Assembly: GCA_000154345.1 (NCBI GenBank)
Contig: DS480349.1
Coordinates: forward strand, 248,001-312,000
Direction of reading: 5' to 3'
Length of the DNA stretch: 64,000 bases
Source of the DNA: [Clostridium] leptum DSM 753
GTDB lineage: Bacteria > Bacillota > Clostridia > Oscillospirales > Acutalibacteraceae
Every line of letters begins with the position of its first letter. Positions within the stretch are counted from its first letter, which is position 1. Of this stretch, positions 15,272 through 23,268 are shown piece after piece. The translations under genes and the position numbers were made by a program. The notes under the pieces are model-generated. The model was given only the letters and a program-made list of their open reading frames with translations, had not been told where the DNA came from and made no database searches.

Positions 15272-16639
15272 ATGAAGAAGTTTATTGCAATGATAACTTC
15301 CATTTGTCTCTGTGCAGTCGCTTTTCTTTCTACTCCTGCCCTTGTATCTGCGGTAGGCAATGATGAACCTGCGTTTATCGTTGAGGAAGTAAGCGGCTAT
15401 GCGGGAGACGAGGTAACAGTCAACATCAACGTCAACAATAATCCGGGAATCTGTGCTGCGGGTGTAACCGTGAGCTATGATGGAAATACGCTGGAACTCA
15501 AATCAGTGACAAATGGTTCAGTACTTGGAGGAAATATATTTGGGCCTGTAAGCAACAATCCCATAAAACTAACATGGTCAACCACAGAGAACTCTACAGC
15601 AAACGGTGTCCTTGCAACTTTGACTTTCACTGTCAAAGAAAATGCAGATTCCGGAAAATCAGCGATTACACTGACTTATGACCCGGACGAAGTATATAAC
15701 ATTGATATGACAAATGTTGCCTTTGCAGTAGAAAATGGTTCTGTTACGATAAATTGTAACCATGTAGCTGGTGCTTGGGAAGAAGAAAATCCGGCCAGTT
15801 GCACAGAGAAAGGAACCGAAGTACAGAAATGTACCAAATGCGGCACAGTTTTGAACAGACGGGACACCGATGCTTTAGGGCACAGTTTTGGAAAATGGGA
15901 AACCGTGACCTCTCCCGACTGTACCAATAAAGGAAGCGAAAAGCGCACCTGCTCTGTCTGCCAGTACACAGAAACCCGTGATATCGACCCCTTGGGTCAT
16001 AGCTGGGAATCCGACTATACGATTGATAAAGAAGCCACCTGCACAGAAGATGGCAGTCAGTCTATCCACTGTTCCAGATGTGACGCTGTAAAAGACAGTC
16101 AGGTAATCCCGAAAGGCCACAAATACGGAGAATGGATTGTGGATAAGGAAGCTACCTGTACCGAAGATGGAAGCCGTCACCGTGTCTGCTCTGTCTGCAA
16201 GGCGGAAGAAACCGAAACTATTCCTGCGGCACATCAGTTTGGCGAATGGGAAATCATCACTGCGCCTACCTGCACGGAAAAGGGCAGTGAACAGCGTACA
16301 TGTTCTATTTGCAAGGAAGTTGAAACCCGGGATATAGACGCAACTGGCCATAGCTGGGAAACTGAGTTCACCATTGACAAGGAGCCGACTGCAACCGAAG
16401 ATGGGAGCAAGTCAATCCACTGCAAAAACTGCGACGCTGTGAAGGACGTTACAGTGATTCCGGCAGGAACAACAGCAACAGATCCGACGGAACCATCTAG
16501 TCCCTCGGATTCTTCCGAAAGCGACGTACCCCAAACGGGCGACAGCTTCCCCGTTGCGGTTCTGATCGTGTTCTTTGTTGCCGCTGGAGCCTTGACGGTT
16601 CTTTTAGTGGTCAACAAAAAGCGTGTTCGCTCAAAATAA
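15272..16639 (+). CDS. Sortase-anchored cohesin protein
   Basis: The 455-residue product has a signal peptide (MKKFIAMITSICLCAVAFLS, cleavage near 'VSA'). Residues about 33-155 are a cohesin: 'GYAGDEVTVNINVNNNPGICAAGVTVSYDGNTLEL', 'GVLATLTFTVKENADSGKSAITLTYD'. Six tandem units of ~39 residues follow (about 160-400), each of the form W-x-CTE-G-x-CxxC-GH; the sixth lacks its first Cys and last His. A Ser/Thr/Pro linker leads to VPQTG (419-423), a hydrophobic helix and a basic tail, a complete cell-wall sorting signal. Cohesins bind dockerins; this one is presumably anchored to peptidoglycan and captures the protein encoded just upstream. GGAGG precedes the ATG. Confidence 0.9.
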   Translation: MKKFIAMITSICLCAVAFLSTPALVSAVGNDEPAFIVEEVSGYAGDEVTVNINVNNNPGICAAGVTVSYDGNTLELKSVTNGSVLGGNIFGPVSNNPIKLTWSTTENSTANGVLATLTFTVKENADSGKSAITLTYDPDEVYNIDMTNVAFAVENGSVTINCNHVAGAWEEENPASCTEKGTEVQKCTKCGTVLNRRDTDALGHSFGKWETVTSPDCTNKGSEKRTCSVCQYTETRDIDPLGHSWESDYTIDKEATCTEDGSQSIHCSRCDAVKDSQVIPKGHKYGEWIVDKEATCTEDGSRHRVCSVCKAEETETIPAAHQFGEWEIITAPTCTEKGSEQRTCSICKEVETRDIDATGHSWETEFTIDKEPTATEDGSKSIHCKNCDAVKDVTVIPAGTTATDPTEPSSPSDSSESDVPQTGDSFPVAVLIVFFVAAGALTVLLVVNKKRVRSK

Positions 16640-16658
16640 CATCAGGATAACACCCCAT

Positions 16659-16689
16659 AGGGCAGGACTTTGATAGTTCTGCCCTTTTT
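16659..16689 (+). terminator. Terminator of the dockerin/cohesin operon
   Basis: AGGGCAGGA pairs with TTCTGCCCT (one G-U pair) and is followed by TTTTT. It separates the cohesin gene from the recombinases. Confidence 0.85.
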
Positions 16690-16848
16690 CTATAAAATCA
16701 AAGAGTTCATTTGCTTTATAGTTTTATGGCCTTGCAAAATAACCAAAATTTCCTGAAAAATCAGGCAAAAATATTAAAGAAACTATTTACCTCCTTTCAT
16801 TTATATCTTATAATATTATTATAGAAAAACGAAAAGAGGCATTTCTAT

Positions 16849-17436
16849 ATGATTTACGGATATGCGAGATGTTCCACCAATGAATCTATGCAAGATATTG
16901 ACCGGCAGATTCGGGAACTGAAACAACAGGGTGCAAAAGATAAAACCATCTATCGGGAATATGAGAGCGGGACAAAGACCAATCGGGCAGAATTACAAAA
17001 GCTTCTTGATATTGTAAAACCCGGCGACACCATTTTAGCAACAGAAGTCAGCCGAATTACCCGCAGTACCAAACAGCTTTGTGATATCATAGAGTTGGCA
17101 AAGAACCGGAAAATAAAGCTTGTTTTAGGCTCTTTTGTGGTGGATTGCCGGAAAGAGCTTGACCCTATGACTGAGGGAATGCTGAAAATGATGGGTGTCT
17201 TTGCCGAACTGGAACGGAATATGATAAGCCAGCGAGTAAAAAGCGGTATGGAGAATGCCAAATCCAAAGGGAAAGCGATTGGGCGGCCTGCGGTCACATC
17301 CGACGATATTCCCGCTATTTTCTATCGACATTATCCGAAATATCAAAAGGGCGAAATCAACAAGAAAGAGTTTTCAAGGCTCTGTTCCCTGTCTTATCCG
17401 ACGATTTATAAATACCTTCGGATTGTTGAGGGTTAA
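16849..17436 (+). CDS. Small serine recombinase (resolvase/invertase family)
   Basis: At 195 residues this has the normal size of Tn3-type resolvases and DNA invertases. The N-terminal catalytic domain begins 'MIYGYARCSTNESMQDIDRQIREL' with nucleophile Ser9, and the supporting arginines appear in 'EVSRITRST'. The long E helix ('MMGVFAELERNMISQRVKSGMENAKSKGKAIGRP') is followed by a C-terminal helix-turn-helix of about 45 residues. It would catalyse strand exchange at a short site. Its position between surface-protein genes and the large recombinase leaves open whether it resolves element dimers or inverts a segment. Start preceded by AAAAGAGG. Confidence 0.9.
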   Translation: MIYGYARCSTNESMQDIDRQIRELKQQGAKDKTIYREYESGTKTNRAELQKLLDIVKPGDTILATEVSRITRSTKQLCDIIELAKNRKIKLVLGSFVVDCRKELDPMTEGMLKMMGVFAELERNMISQRVKSGMENAKSKGKAIGRPAVTSDDIPAIFYRHYPKYQKGEINKKEFSRLCSLSYPTIYKYLRIVEG

Positions 17437-17456
17437 AGTATTAGGAAGGTGCGAAA

Positions 17457-18986
17457 ATGAACGTTGTAATTTATGCTCGTTACTCAGACAGTAAACAGCG
17501 AGAAGAATCCATTGAAGCTCAATTAAAGGTCTGCCACGCTTATGCGGAATCAAAGGGATATACTGTCATTAGAGAATATATTGATAGAGCTTTATCTGGT
17601 AGATCAGATGATAGGCCACAATTTCAACTAATGATAAAACATAGTGAAAGAAAGCAATTTCAAAAAGTTCTTGTATATAAACTAGACCGTTTTAGTCGAG
17701 ATGAATATGACCCTGCCATATATAAAGCTCAACTCCGAAAAAATGGCGTAAAGGTCGAATCTGCAACTGAGAATATACCAGATAATTCTTTTGGAATTTT
17801 AATAGAGGCTCTCATAAGCGGCAATAATGCTTCTTATAGTGTGGAACTTCGAGAAAAAGTTAAACGTAACTTAGAATTGAATGCGGAAAAGTGTTTATCA
17901 AATGGTGGTACCACTCCATTAGGTTATAAACTTGTACGCCTAAATCCTAATGAGGAAAAAAGTAAAAAGAAATATGTTATCAACGAAGAAACAGCACCAA
18001 CCGTACAAGAAGTTTTTACTAAGTATGCAAATGGTTGGAGTATTAAAGAAATATGTGATAGTTTAAATGCAAGAGGGTTAAAAAGTGCTCAAAGAGCAGC
18101 GTTCAACAAATCATCTTTACACACGATGTTGTGTAACAGGAAATATTTAGGTATTTACATTTATGACGGAATAGAGATACCGGGTGGAATGCCGCAAATT
18201 ATCGACGAGGATTTGTTTAATAAGGTAGCAGAAAAAATGAAATTGAATAAAAAGAATCCGGGACGGGCAAGAGCAAAAGCTGAGTATATCCTGACTACAA
18301 AATTGTTTTGTGGATACTGCAAAGAAAAAATGGTAGGTCATAGCTCTAACCAAATCAGCAAAAAAGGTATTATTTTTAACTATTATAAATGTAAAAATTC
18401 GGGCAGAAATAAACCCTGTAAAAAGAAGATGGTACATAAAGATTATATTGAAGACATTATTATTATGGAATGTCGTAAGCTTCTTACACCAGAAAATATT
18501 AGCAGGATTGCAAAAGAGGTTGTAAAGATAGCACAGAGTTTCGATGACCGATCGGCGCTCCATCGTCTGGAAAGTCTGATTCAAAAAGCACAGGAAGAAA
18601 AAGAAAATCAGATGACTTCACTTCGTGCTTGTAAGGACGATACTATTAGAGAGATGATTTTTGAAGATTTAGGCAGGATCGGAGCAGAAATAAAAGAGTT
18701 GGAAAAACAGATTGAAATAGAAAAGGAGAGACATTATGTTGTGACAGAACAACAGGTAGTTGATCATCTTAAAAGTTTGGCTGATGGAGATATAAAGGAT
18801 ATTACATATCGTAAATCGTTGATTCGACTTTTTGTAAATAAAATATTCTTATATGATGATAAATTTACAATTACTTTTAATACAGGCGATGAGGAAGTGA
18901 CCATCACAGAAGTAATGCTCTCTGAAATAGAAGAGGAATTATCGGGGAATTCTCTTTGTTTTTTAAAGAACAAGGTTCACCAATAA
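17457..18986 (+). CDS. Large serine recombinase (site-specific integrase)
   Basis: The 509-residue protein has the resolvase domain with nucleophile Ser10 ('VVIYARYSDSKQREESIEAQ') and 'YKLDRFSRD'. The recombinase domain follows ('NGGTTPLGYKL', 'GWSIKEICDSLNARGL', 'LCNRKYLGIYIY'), then a zinc ribbon (CGYCKEKM ... CKNSGRNKPC) at about 285-325, and a coiled coil (about 370-430). This is the usual layout of integrases that move integrative elements in Clostridia. It lies at the right edge of the island and starts 20 bases after the small resolvase, so both are probably cotranscribed. Codon use is markedly AT-rich compared with the flanking chromosome. Confidence 0.93.
   Translation: MNVVIYARYSDSKQREESIEAQLKVCHAYAESKGYTVIREYIDRALSGRSDDRPQFQLMIKHSERKQFQKVLVYKLDRFSRDEYDPAIYKAQLRKNGVKVESATENIPDNSFGILIEALISGNNASYSVELREKVKRNLELNAEKCLSNGGTTPLGYKLVRLNPNEEKSKKKYVINEETAPTVQEVFTKYANGWSIKEICDSLNARGLKSAQRAAFNKSSLHTMLCNRKYLGIYIYDGIEIPGGMPQIIDEDLFNKVAEKMKLNKKNPGRARAKAEYILTTKLFCGYCKEKMVGHSSNQISKKGIIFNYYKCKNSGRNKPCKKKMVHKDYIEDIIIMECRKLLTPENISRIAKEVVKIAQSFDDRSALHRLESLIQKAQEEKENQMTSLRACKDDTIREMIFEDLGRIGAEIKELEKQIEIEKERHYVVTEQQVVDHLKSLADGDIKDITYRKSLIRLFVNKIFLYDDKFTITFNTGDEEVTITEVMLSEIEEELSGNSLCFLKNKVHQ
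18974..18982. repeat. Candidate right attachment core
   Basis: GGTTCACCA, identical to the 3' end of tRNA-Lys at 6427-6435, overlaps the last codons of the large recombinase. Recombinase genes commonly abut an attachment site, which fits, but the match is only nine bases. Confidence 0.35.
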
Positions 18987-19024
18987 GGCCGAGGAAAGTA
19001 CAACTATTCTTTTCTCGGCTTTAT
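18985..19024 (+). terminator. Terminator of the large recombinase gene
   Basis: AAGGCCGAGGAAAG pairs with CTTTTCTCGGCTT with two G-U pairs, beginning at the stop codon, and is followed by a T-rich stretch. Confidence 0.8.
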
Positions 19025-19091
19025 TTTATTTGATAGTATTTTTGACAATATCTGATTGTTATTAATATGAGTTTTGAAACAAAAATTGTTT

Positions 19092-19131
19092 AAAAAATGT
19101 CCGATCACTTCTAGTGAATCGGGCATTTTTT
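19092..19131 (+). terminator. Second terminator-like hairpin at the island edge
   Basis: A 14-base-pair stem (AAAAAATGTCCGAT and ATCGGGCATTTTTT, one G-U pair) with a 12-base loop. T runs on both strands suggest a bidirectional terminator. Confidence 0.8.
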
Positions 19132-19348
19132 GTTGTAAATGTTATTTTTGTATAAATAGAACAAAAATAACAAATAATAAATGGAACGTATAAAACATAA
19201 ATAATGAATTATTTGTAAAGTCTGATAAAATATTGACAATGTATTAAGAAAGTAGTATTCTTAATACAAAGATTGTTTGAGACTTAAACAATTAAGGCGA
19301 GCGATAAGCTGTTTCAGCGCTACAGAATCTAGTCATGGAGTGAGGGCT
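19132..19348. promoter_or_regulatory. AT-rich upstream region of the permease operon
   Basis: It contains an 11-base inverted repeat (GTTATTTTTGT at 19141-19151 and its complement at 19161-19171), the operon promoter at 19233-19261, and an ~85-base leader with a small hairpin (TTGTTT/AAACAA). No known purine or flavin riboswitch core was recognised in the leader. Confidence 0.5.
19233..19267 (+). promoter_or_regulatory. Promoter with overlapping palindromic operator
   Basis: TTGACA (19233-19238) and TATTCT (19256-19261) have a 17-base spacer. A perfect 10-base inverted repeat (GTATTAAGAA at 19241-19250 and TTCTTAATAC at 19258-19267) covers the spacer and -10 box, so a bound regulator would block polymerase. 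Confidence 0.75.
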
Positions 19349-20905
19349 ATGAAATTCAGGTATCACTGGTGGGGAAAAGGGGATATCGATGCATCCTTTG
19401 GCGTATTCTTTGATGGTTTCTCCAAAATTCTCTCAGCTACAGGAATCATGCTGTTTGTGTTTGGTATGCCAGCGAATATTGTTCTTGGGAAAATTGTACC
19501 AGGAATTGGGCTGGCAATTTTTGCTGGAAATCTATGGTATTTCTATGAGGCAAGATCATTAGCCAAGAAGGAGAACCGGCAGAATGTGACAGCTCAGCCC
19601 TTTGGAATCGGAGCCTCACAGTTGACGGGCTGGCTGTATTTAATTATGGGCCCTGTTTATTGGCAAACAGGAGATGCTGAGCTTGCGTTTCAGATTGGCC
19701 TTGCCGCGGCGTTGATCGGCGGCTTTGTGGAGGTTTTAGGCGGTTTCATTGGCCGCTGGCTGGTAAGCGTAATTCCTCACAGCGCGCTGATGGGGAATAT
19801 GGCGTCTTCTGCCATCGTCTGGCTGTCCTTTGTAGGGATCGCCATGGTATTCGACCGCCCGGTATACGCTTTGCTTCCCTTATTCATCATTATCATCGAT
19901 TATCTGGGAAAAGCGGATAAGCGGTTTCAAAAAATTCCTTCTGGTTTAGTGGCGATTGTCTTAGGTGCCGCTATCGCTTGGGGCACCGGATACCTTACAC
20001 CTGATAACTTTACTTCGGCATTCTCCAATCTTAGCTTTTATCCGCCGACCTTCTGCGGTATAGACATCGCCAAGGGTTTTAGTGGGATTTTCCCGTTTCT
20101 GCCGATTATTATTCCGCTGCAGATCAATAATTTTCTTTCTACGCTTCAGGGTGTGGAATCTGCTAAATCTGCTGGTGATATTTATCCGGAAAAGAGATCT
20201 ATGATTATGGACGGATGCTCTACTATATTAGGTTCTTTATTCGGGAATCCGTTTCCAACTACTGTTTATTTCGGTCATCCCGGCTGGAAGGAGCTGGGAG
20301 CAAGGGCTGGTTTCTCTTTGGTCAATGCCTTTGCTTACCTGCTGATCTGTATGACTGGCTTGACCGGTGTTCTTATGGCGCTCATTCCTACAGAGGCTGT
20401 TATGGTACTGCTTATTTTTGTCGGCCTGTCTGTTACGGCAAACACTTTCCAGGAGTTGGACAAAAAGTATACCAATGTAGTTCTTTTGTCGTTAATTCCG
20501 ATTTTATTCCAATATATCCAAACGCTGATCAGCTCTGCGGTTCAAGCGGCTGGGACTACGGTGGCGGATATTGGAGCTTCAAAATTTGCCGAATTTTCAG
20601 TACCCATTACGGGAATCCAATATTTAGGAAACGGCGCGTTTTTGTCCAGCCTTTTGCTGGCGGCGTTGTTAGCTTATATCGTGGATAAAAAATATTTCTT
20701 CGCCGCAGCAATGGGAGGCGTTTTGGCTTTCTGTTCCTTTGTTGGAATGATTCATGCGGAATCTGTGGCACTTTTCCCGCCGGAGGGAGTAATCTTCGGA
20801 ATCATTTACTTAGTTGTCGGCGCGTTTTTAACGCTGAAAGGTTTTCTTTTCCGCGGTACCGCTCAGAAAAGAAAACCCAGCACGGAATCGCCCGTAATAC
20901 CATAA
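19349..20905 (+). CDS. NCS2/AzgA-like nucleobase-type permease 1
   Basis: Start 19349 is preferred over in-frame TTG 19277 because GGAGTGAGGG precedes it and conserved sequence begins at 'MKFRYHWWGKGDIDASFGVFFDGFSKIL'. The 518-residue product has about 12 hydrophobic segments. Layout and motifs such as 'LPIIIPLQINNFLSTLQGVESAKSAGDIYP' and 'GNPFPTTVYFGHPGWKELGARAG' resemble permeases of the xanthine/uracil/purine superfamily. The substrate is unknown. It is the first gene of a six-gene operon and has a paralogue directly downstream. A charged C-terminal tail faces the cytoplasm by prediction. Confidence 0.8.
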   Translation: MKFRYHWWGKGDIDASFGVFFDGFSKILSATGIMLFVFGMPANIVLGKIVPGIGLAIFAGNLWYFYEARSLAKKENRQNVTAQPFGIGASQLTGWLYLIMGPVYWQTGDAELAFQIGLAAALIGGFVEVLGGFIGRWLVSVIPHSALMGNMASSAIVWLSFVGIAMVFDRPVYALLPLFIIIIDYLGKADKRFQKIPSGLVAIVLGAAIAWGTGYLTPDNFTSAFSNLSFYPPTFCGIDIAKGFSGIFPFLPIIIPLQINNFLSTLQGVESAKSAGDIYPEKRSMIMDGCSTILGSLFGNPFPTTVYFGHPGWKELGARAGFSLVNAFAYLLICMTGLTGVLMALIPTEAVMVLLIFVGLSVTANTFQELDKKYTNVVLLSLIPILFQYIQTLISSAVQAAGTTVADIGASKFAEFSVPITGIQYLGNGAFLSSLLLAALLAYIVDKKYFFAAAMGGVLAFCSFVGMIHAESVALFPPEGVIFGIIYLVVGAFLTLKGFLFRGTAQKRKPSTESPVIP

Positions 20906-20995
20906 ATACTGTCTTCTGAAAAAGCGAGGTGAGGCAGAGACAGCATATGTAAGCCTATCTAAGGGAAACGATTTATTTTAGGAGGAAATGAAATT

Positions 20996-22600
20996 ATGGG
21001 TAATGTGAAAATCCCTCTGTTTAAAAAAGCTGACCTTGACGCATCAATCGGCGTATTTTTTGATGGATTCTCTAAGGTCATTGTGGCCATCGCCATTTTG
21101 GTCGGAACCTTTGGCTTGGATGGCGGCACTGTATTTGGCACGATGATGCCTGGCGTGCTGGTTTCCGTTATCGTATTAAACGGCGGCCTTTGGCTTTATT
21201 ATCGCCATATCGCTAAGCAGCGCGGCGATTCCAATTTAACCGCGATTCCCGCCGGCTTGCAGGCAGGCCGTATGTTTATCTGGCTGTTCAGCATTATGCT
21301 GCCGGTATTCAACAGCACCGGCGATGCCTTCATGGCCTTTAAGGTCGGCGTGCTGGCTCACTTTATCGGCGGCGCCGTGTTTATCATCGGTGCGTTTGTG
21401 GTCCCGAAGATTCTGAAGATCGTTCCTGCCGGCGCTTTGTTTGGTTCCTTGGCCGGCGGCGCTATGGCGTTCTTAATTCTGCAGTCTATGGACGGCACCC
21501 TGAAAATGCCTTTGGTAGGCTGGCTTTCCTTAATTGTTTTGTTTGTGATTTATCTGGGGAAGGTAAACACCAAGCTGCCCGCGGCTCTGATCGCCATTGT
21601 GGTGGGAGCCGGCATTGCCTGGGCCACCGGCTCTATGAGTTTTACCACTGTGACGGATTCCTTGGCGAACCTCAACTTCTACATTCCTAATTTTACCTTC
21701 TGGATTTTCTCTGGTGACGTAATTTCCAATACCATTCCGTTCCTGCCCATTGTCATTGTTTTCTCTCTTAATGAGGTAATTACTGGCATTCAGGCTGTGG
21801 AGCAGGCGAAAGAATGCGGTGACACTCATTTCACCACTACCAAGCCTCTGGTCCTTGCGGGAGCCGCCAGCATGGTGGGCGCGTTGTTTGGCAATCCTCT
21901 GGCGGTAGGCCTTTATTGGGGTTATCCTGGCTGGAAAAAGATGGGCTCCGGCACCGGGTATCATCTTGGCATCGTCGTTCTGTACGCTATCGTTGGTTTG
22001 ACAGGACTTTCCGCTATCATTACCGCTTTCATTCCCGAGGCTGTGGTTCTGCCGATCCTGGTATTCGTCGGAATTTCCAGCTACTCTCAGGCTTTCGAGG
22101 TTGTCAAGAAGAAGTACTATCCCGCTGTGATTATGGCCTCTCTGCCGGTTGTCATGGACTTTGTCGTGGATAATATCGCGGAAGGAAAGCTTCAAGGATT
22201 CTTAGCGTTTGATCCCGGTTCTGCCTTTGTTGGCCTGCTGGTCGGCTGTGTGTTCGTGTTCATCATTGACAACAAGTGGCTGAACGCCGCAATTACTAAC
22301 GTGGTTGCGTTAGCGCTGACCGGTATTGGTATGATCCATTCTCCCGGCTTGCTGTTTACAGATACCTATTCACCGGATCTCGGCTTTGTAGCGGCTTATT
22401 CTGTACTGATCGTCGCTTTCTTGGTGCTTCACTTTATTAAATTCAATCACAAGTCTTTTGAAAAAGCGTCAGAAGAAGAAAAAAAGATGGAAATGGCTGA
22501 ATTTATGGAAAATGCCAAGGCCGCCGGTCTAACCTTTGTTCCGGCTGCCGGAGAAGCACAGGCGGAGGAAGCAATGGAGAAAACTGCTGAGGAAGCGTAA
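20996..22600 (+). CDS. NCS2/AzgA-like nucleobase-type permease 2
   Basis: This 534-residue protein aligns end to end with the previous one: 'DASIGVFFDGFSKVIVAIAILVGTFG', 'FLPIVIVFSLNEVITGIQAVEQAKECGD', 'GNPLAVGLYWGYPGWKKMGSGTG'. About 12 membrane helices are expected. The C-terminal ~60 residues are a soluble Glu/Ala-rich extension that permease 1 lacks. The pair could form a heteromer, or handle substrate and product. AGGAGG lies upstream of the ATG. Its codon use favours C/G at third positions compared with permease 1, which may point to higher expression. Confidence 0.8.
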   Translation: MGNVKIPLFKKADLDASIGVFFDGFSKVIVAIAILVGTFGLDGGTVFGTMMPGVLVSVIVLNGGLWLYYRHIAKQRGDSNLTAIPAGLQAGRMFIWLFSIMLPVFNSTGDAFMAFKVGVLAHFIGGAVFIIGAFVVPKILKIVPAGALFGSLAGGAMAFLILQSMDGTLKMPLVGWLSLIVLFVIYLGKVNTKLPAALIAIVVGAGIAWATGSMSFTTVTDSLANLNFYIPNFTFWIFSGDVISNTIPFLPIVIVFSLNEVITGIQAVEQAKECGDTHFTTTKPLVLAGAASMVGALFGNPLAVGLYWGYPGWKKMGSGTGYHLGIVVLYAIVGLTGLSAIITAFIPEAVVLPILVFVGISSYSQAFEVVKKKYYPAVIMASLPVVMDFVVDNIAEGKLQGFLAFDPGSAFVGLLVGCVFVFIIDNKWLNAAITNVVALALTGIGMIHSPGLLFTDTYSPDLGFVAAYSVLIVAFLVLHFIKFNHKSFEKASEEEKKMEMAEFMENAKAAGLTFVPAAGEAQAEEAMEKTAEEA

Positions 22601-22626
22601 CAAACCGTTTTTTGGAGGCAATAAAA

Positions 22627-23196
22627 ATGAAAACTCTCGTAATTACTGGCGCGGCCCGTCAAAAGGGCCACACCAACCAAATGGTAAAGCTGTTTTTAGA
22701 TACTCTGGGCGGGGATTATGACATTATCGACGCTTATCGTGTGGAGAATGTGGCGCCTTGCAAGGATTGCCGGTACTGCTGGCACAAAAAGGGATGCAGT
22801 ATCAAAGACGGAATGCAGGAGATTTACGATAAGCTGGAAGCCGCGGATAATATTGTGTTGGCGTCTCCGATGTATTTTCATTCCATCACTGGTAAAATGA
22901 AGGCTTTGATTGACCGCTTTCAGGTGTATTGGGCTGGGCATGTCCGCAACGATATGCCAGAAAAGCCCGTGCGCAAAGGGGCGATTCTCATGGTGGGAGG
23001 AGCGCCCAGCTTTCCAAATCAGTTCCTAGGCGGAGAACTGGTGCTGAAAAATCTGCTGAATGATTTAAGCGCCGAGTTTCTTGGCGAGGTCTGCCTTCCT
23101 AACAGTGACCACGACTCTTTGGAGACTCGTCCTGACATCGCGCAGGAGGTCAAAGAGTTGGCGGAAAAGATGAAGGCTGCCAACAAAGCCGAATAA
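22627..23196 (+). CDS. Flavodoxin-like NAD(P)H:FMN oxidoreductase / iron-sulfur flavoprotein family
   Basis: Start 22627 is chosen because GGAGG lies at 22614-22618; the in-frame TTG at 22612 overlaps that site. The 189-residue product has the flavodoxin-like fold signature 'KTLVITGAARQKGHTNQMVKLFLD' and 'LASPMYFHSITGKMKALIDRF'. Cysteines in 'CKDCRYCWHKKGC' fit the CxxCxxC pattern seen in iron-sulfur flavoproteins and related reductases. It would supply or accept electrons through FMN. Its place between the permeases and the reductases suggests it serves the redox chemistry of this operon. Confidence 0.8.
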   Translation: MKTLVITGAARQKGHTNQMVKLFLDTLGGDYDIIDAYRVENVAPCKDCRYCWHKKGCSIKDGMQEIYDKLEAADNIVLASPMYFHSITGKMKALIDRFQVYWAGHVRNDMPEKPVRKGAILMVGGAPSFPNQFLGGELVLKNLLNDLSAEFLGEVCLPNSDHDSLETRPDIAQEVKELAEKMKAANKAE

Positions 23197-23268
23197 TTAT
23201 TTTGTTAGCAGTTAGATTGTTATTCGAAAATATTAAATATTTTAATGCAATTTTAAGGAGGATTTATC

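Larger units (their letters stand above)
6436..19024. mobile_element. Genomic island with two serine recombinases and cohesin/dockerin cargo
   Basis: Between tRNA-Lys and the permease operon lies about 12.5 kb that is visibly richer in A and T than its flanks in its replication and recombination parts. It carries a degenerate IS1595-like transposase, a DUF3987 primase-like protein, an XRE regulator, cargo genes, a small serine resolvase and, at the right end, a large serine recombinase. That content is typical of integrative or mobilizable elements. No relaxase, coupling protein, type IV secretion gene or phage structural gene is visible, so it is either a satellite element or a remnant. Exact ends are uncertain; 6427-6435 and 18974-18982 are candidate attachment cores. 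Confidence 0.65.

Noticed and set aside
12075..16639. A classical cellulosome
   Set aside because: There is one cohesin, one dockerin and no catalytic or cellulose-binding module; the dockerin partner is a leucine-rich-repeat protein.
6436..19024. Calling the island a conjugative element or prophage
   Set aside because: No relaxase, coupling protein, secretion, capsid, terminase or tail gene is visible.
19268..19348. Possible purine, xanthine or FMN riboswitch before the nucleobase-type permease
   Set aside because: The leader is only about 80 bases, with one small hairpin and none of the conserved core sequences I know for these classes.
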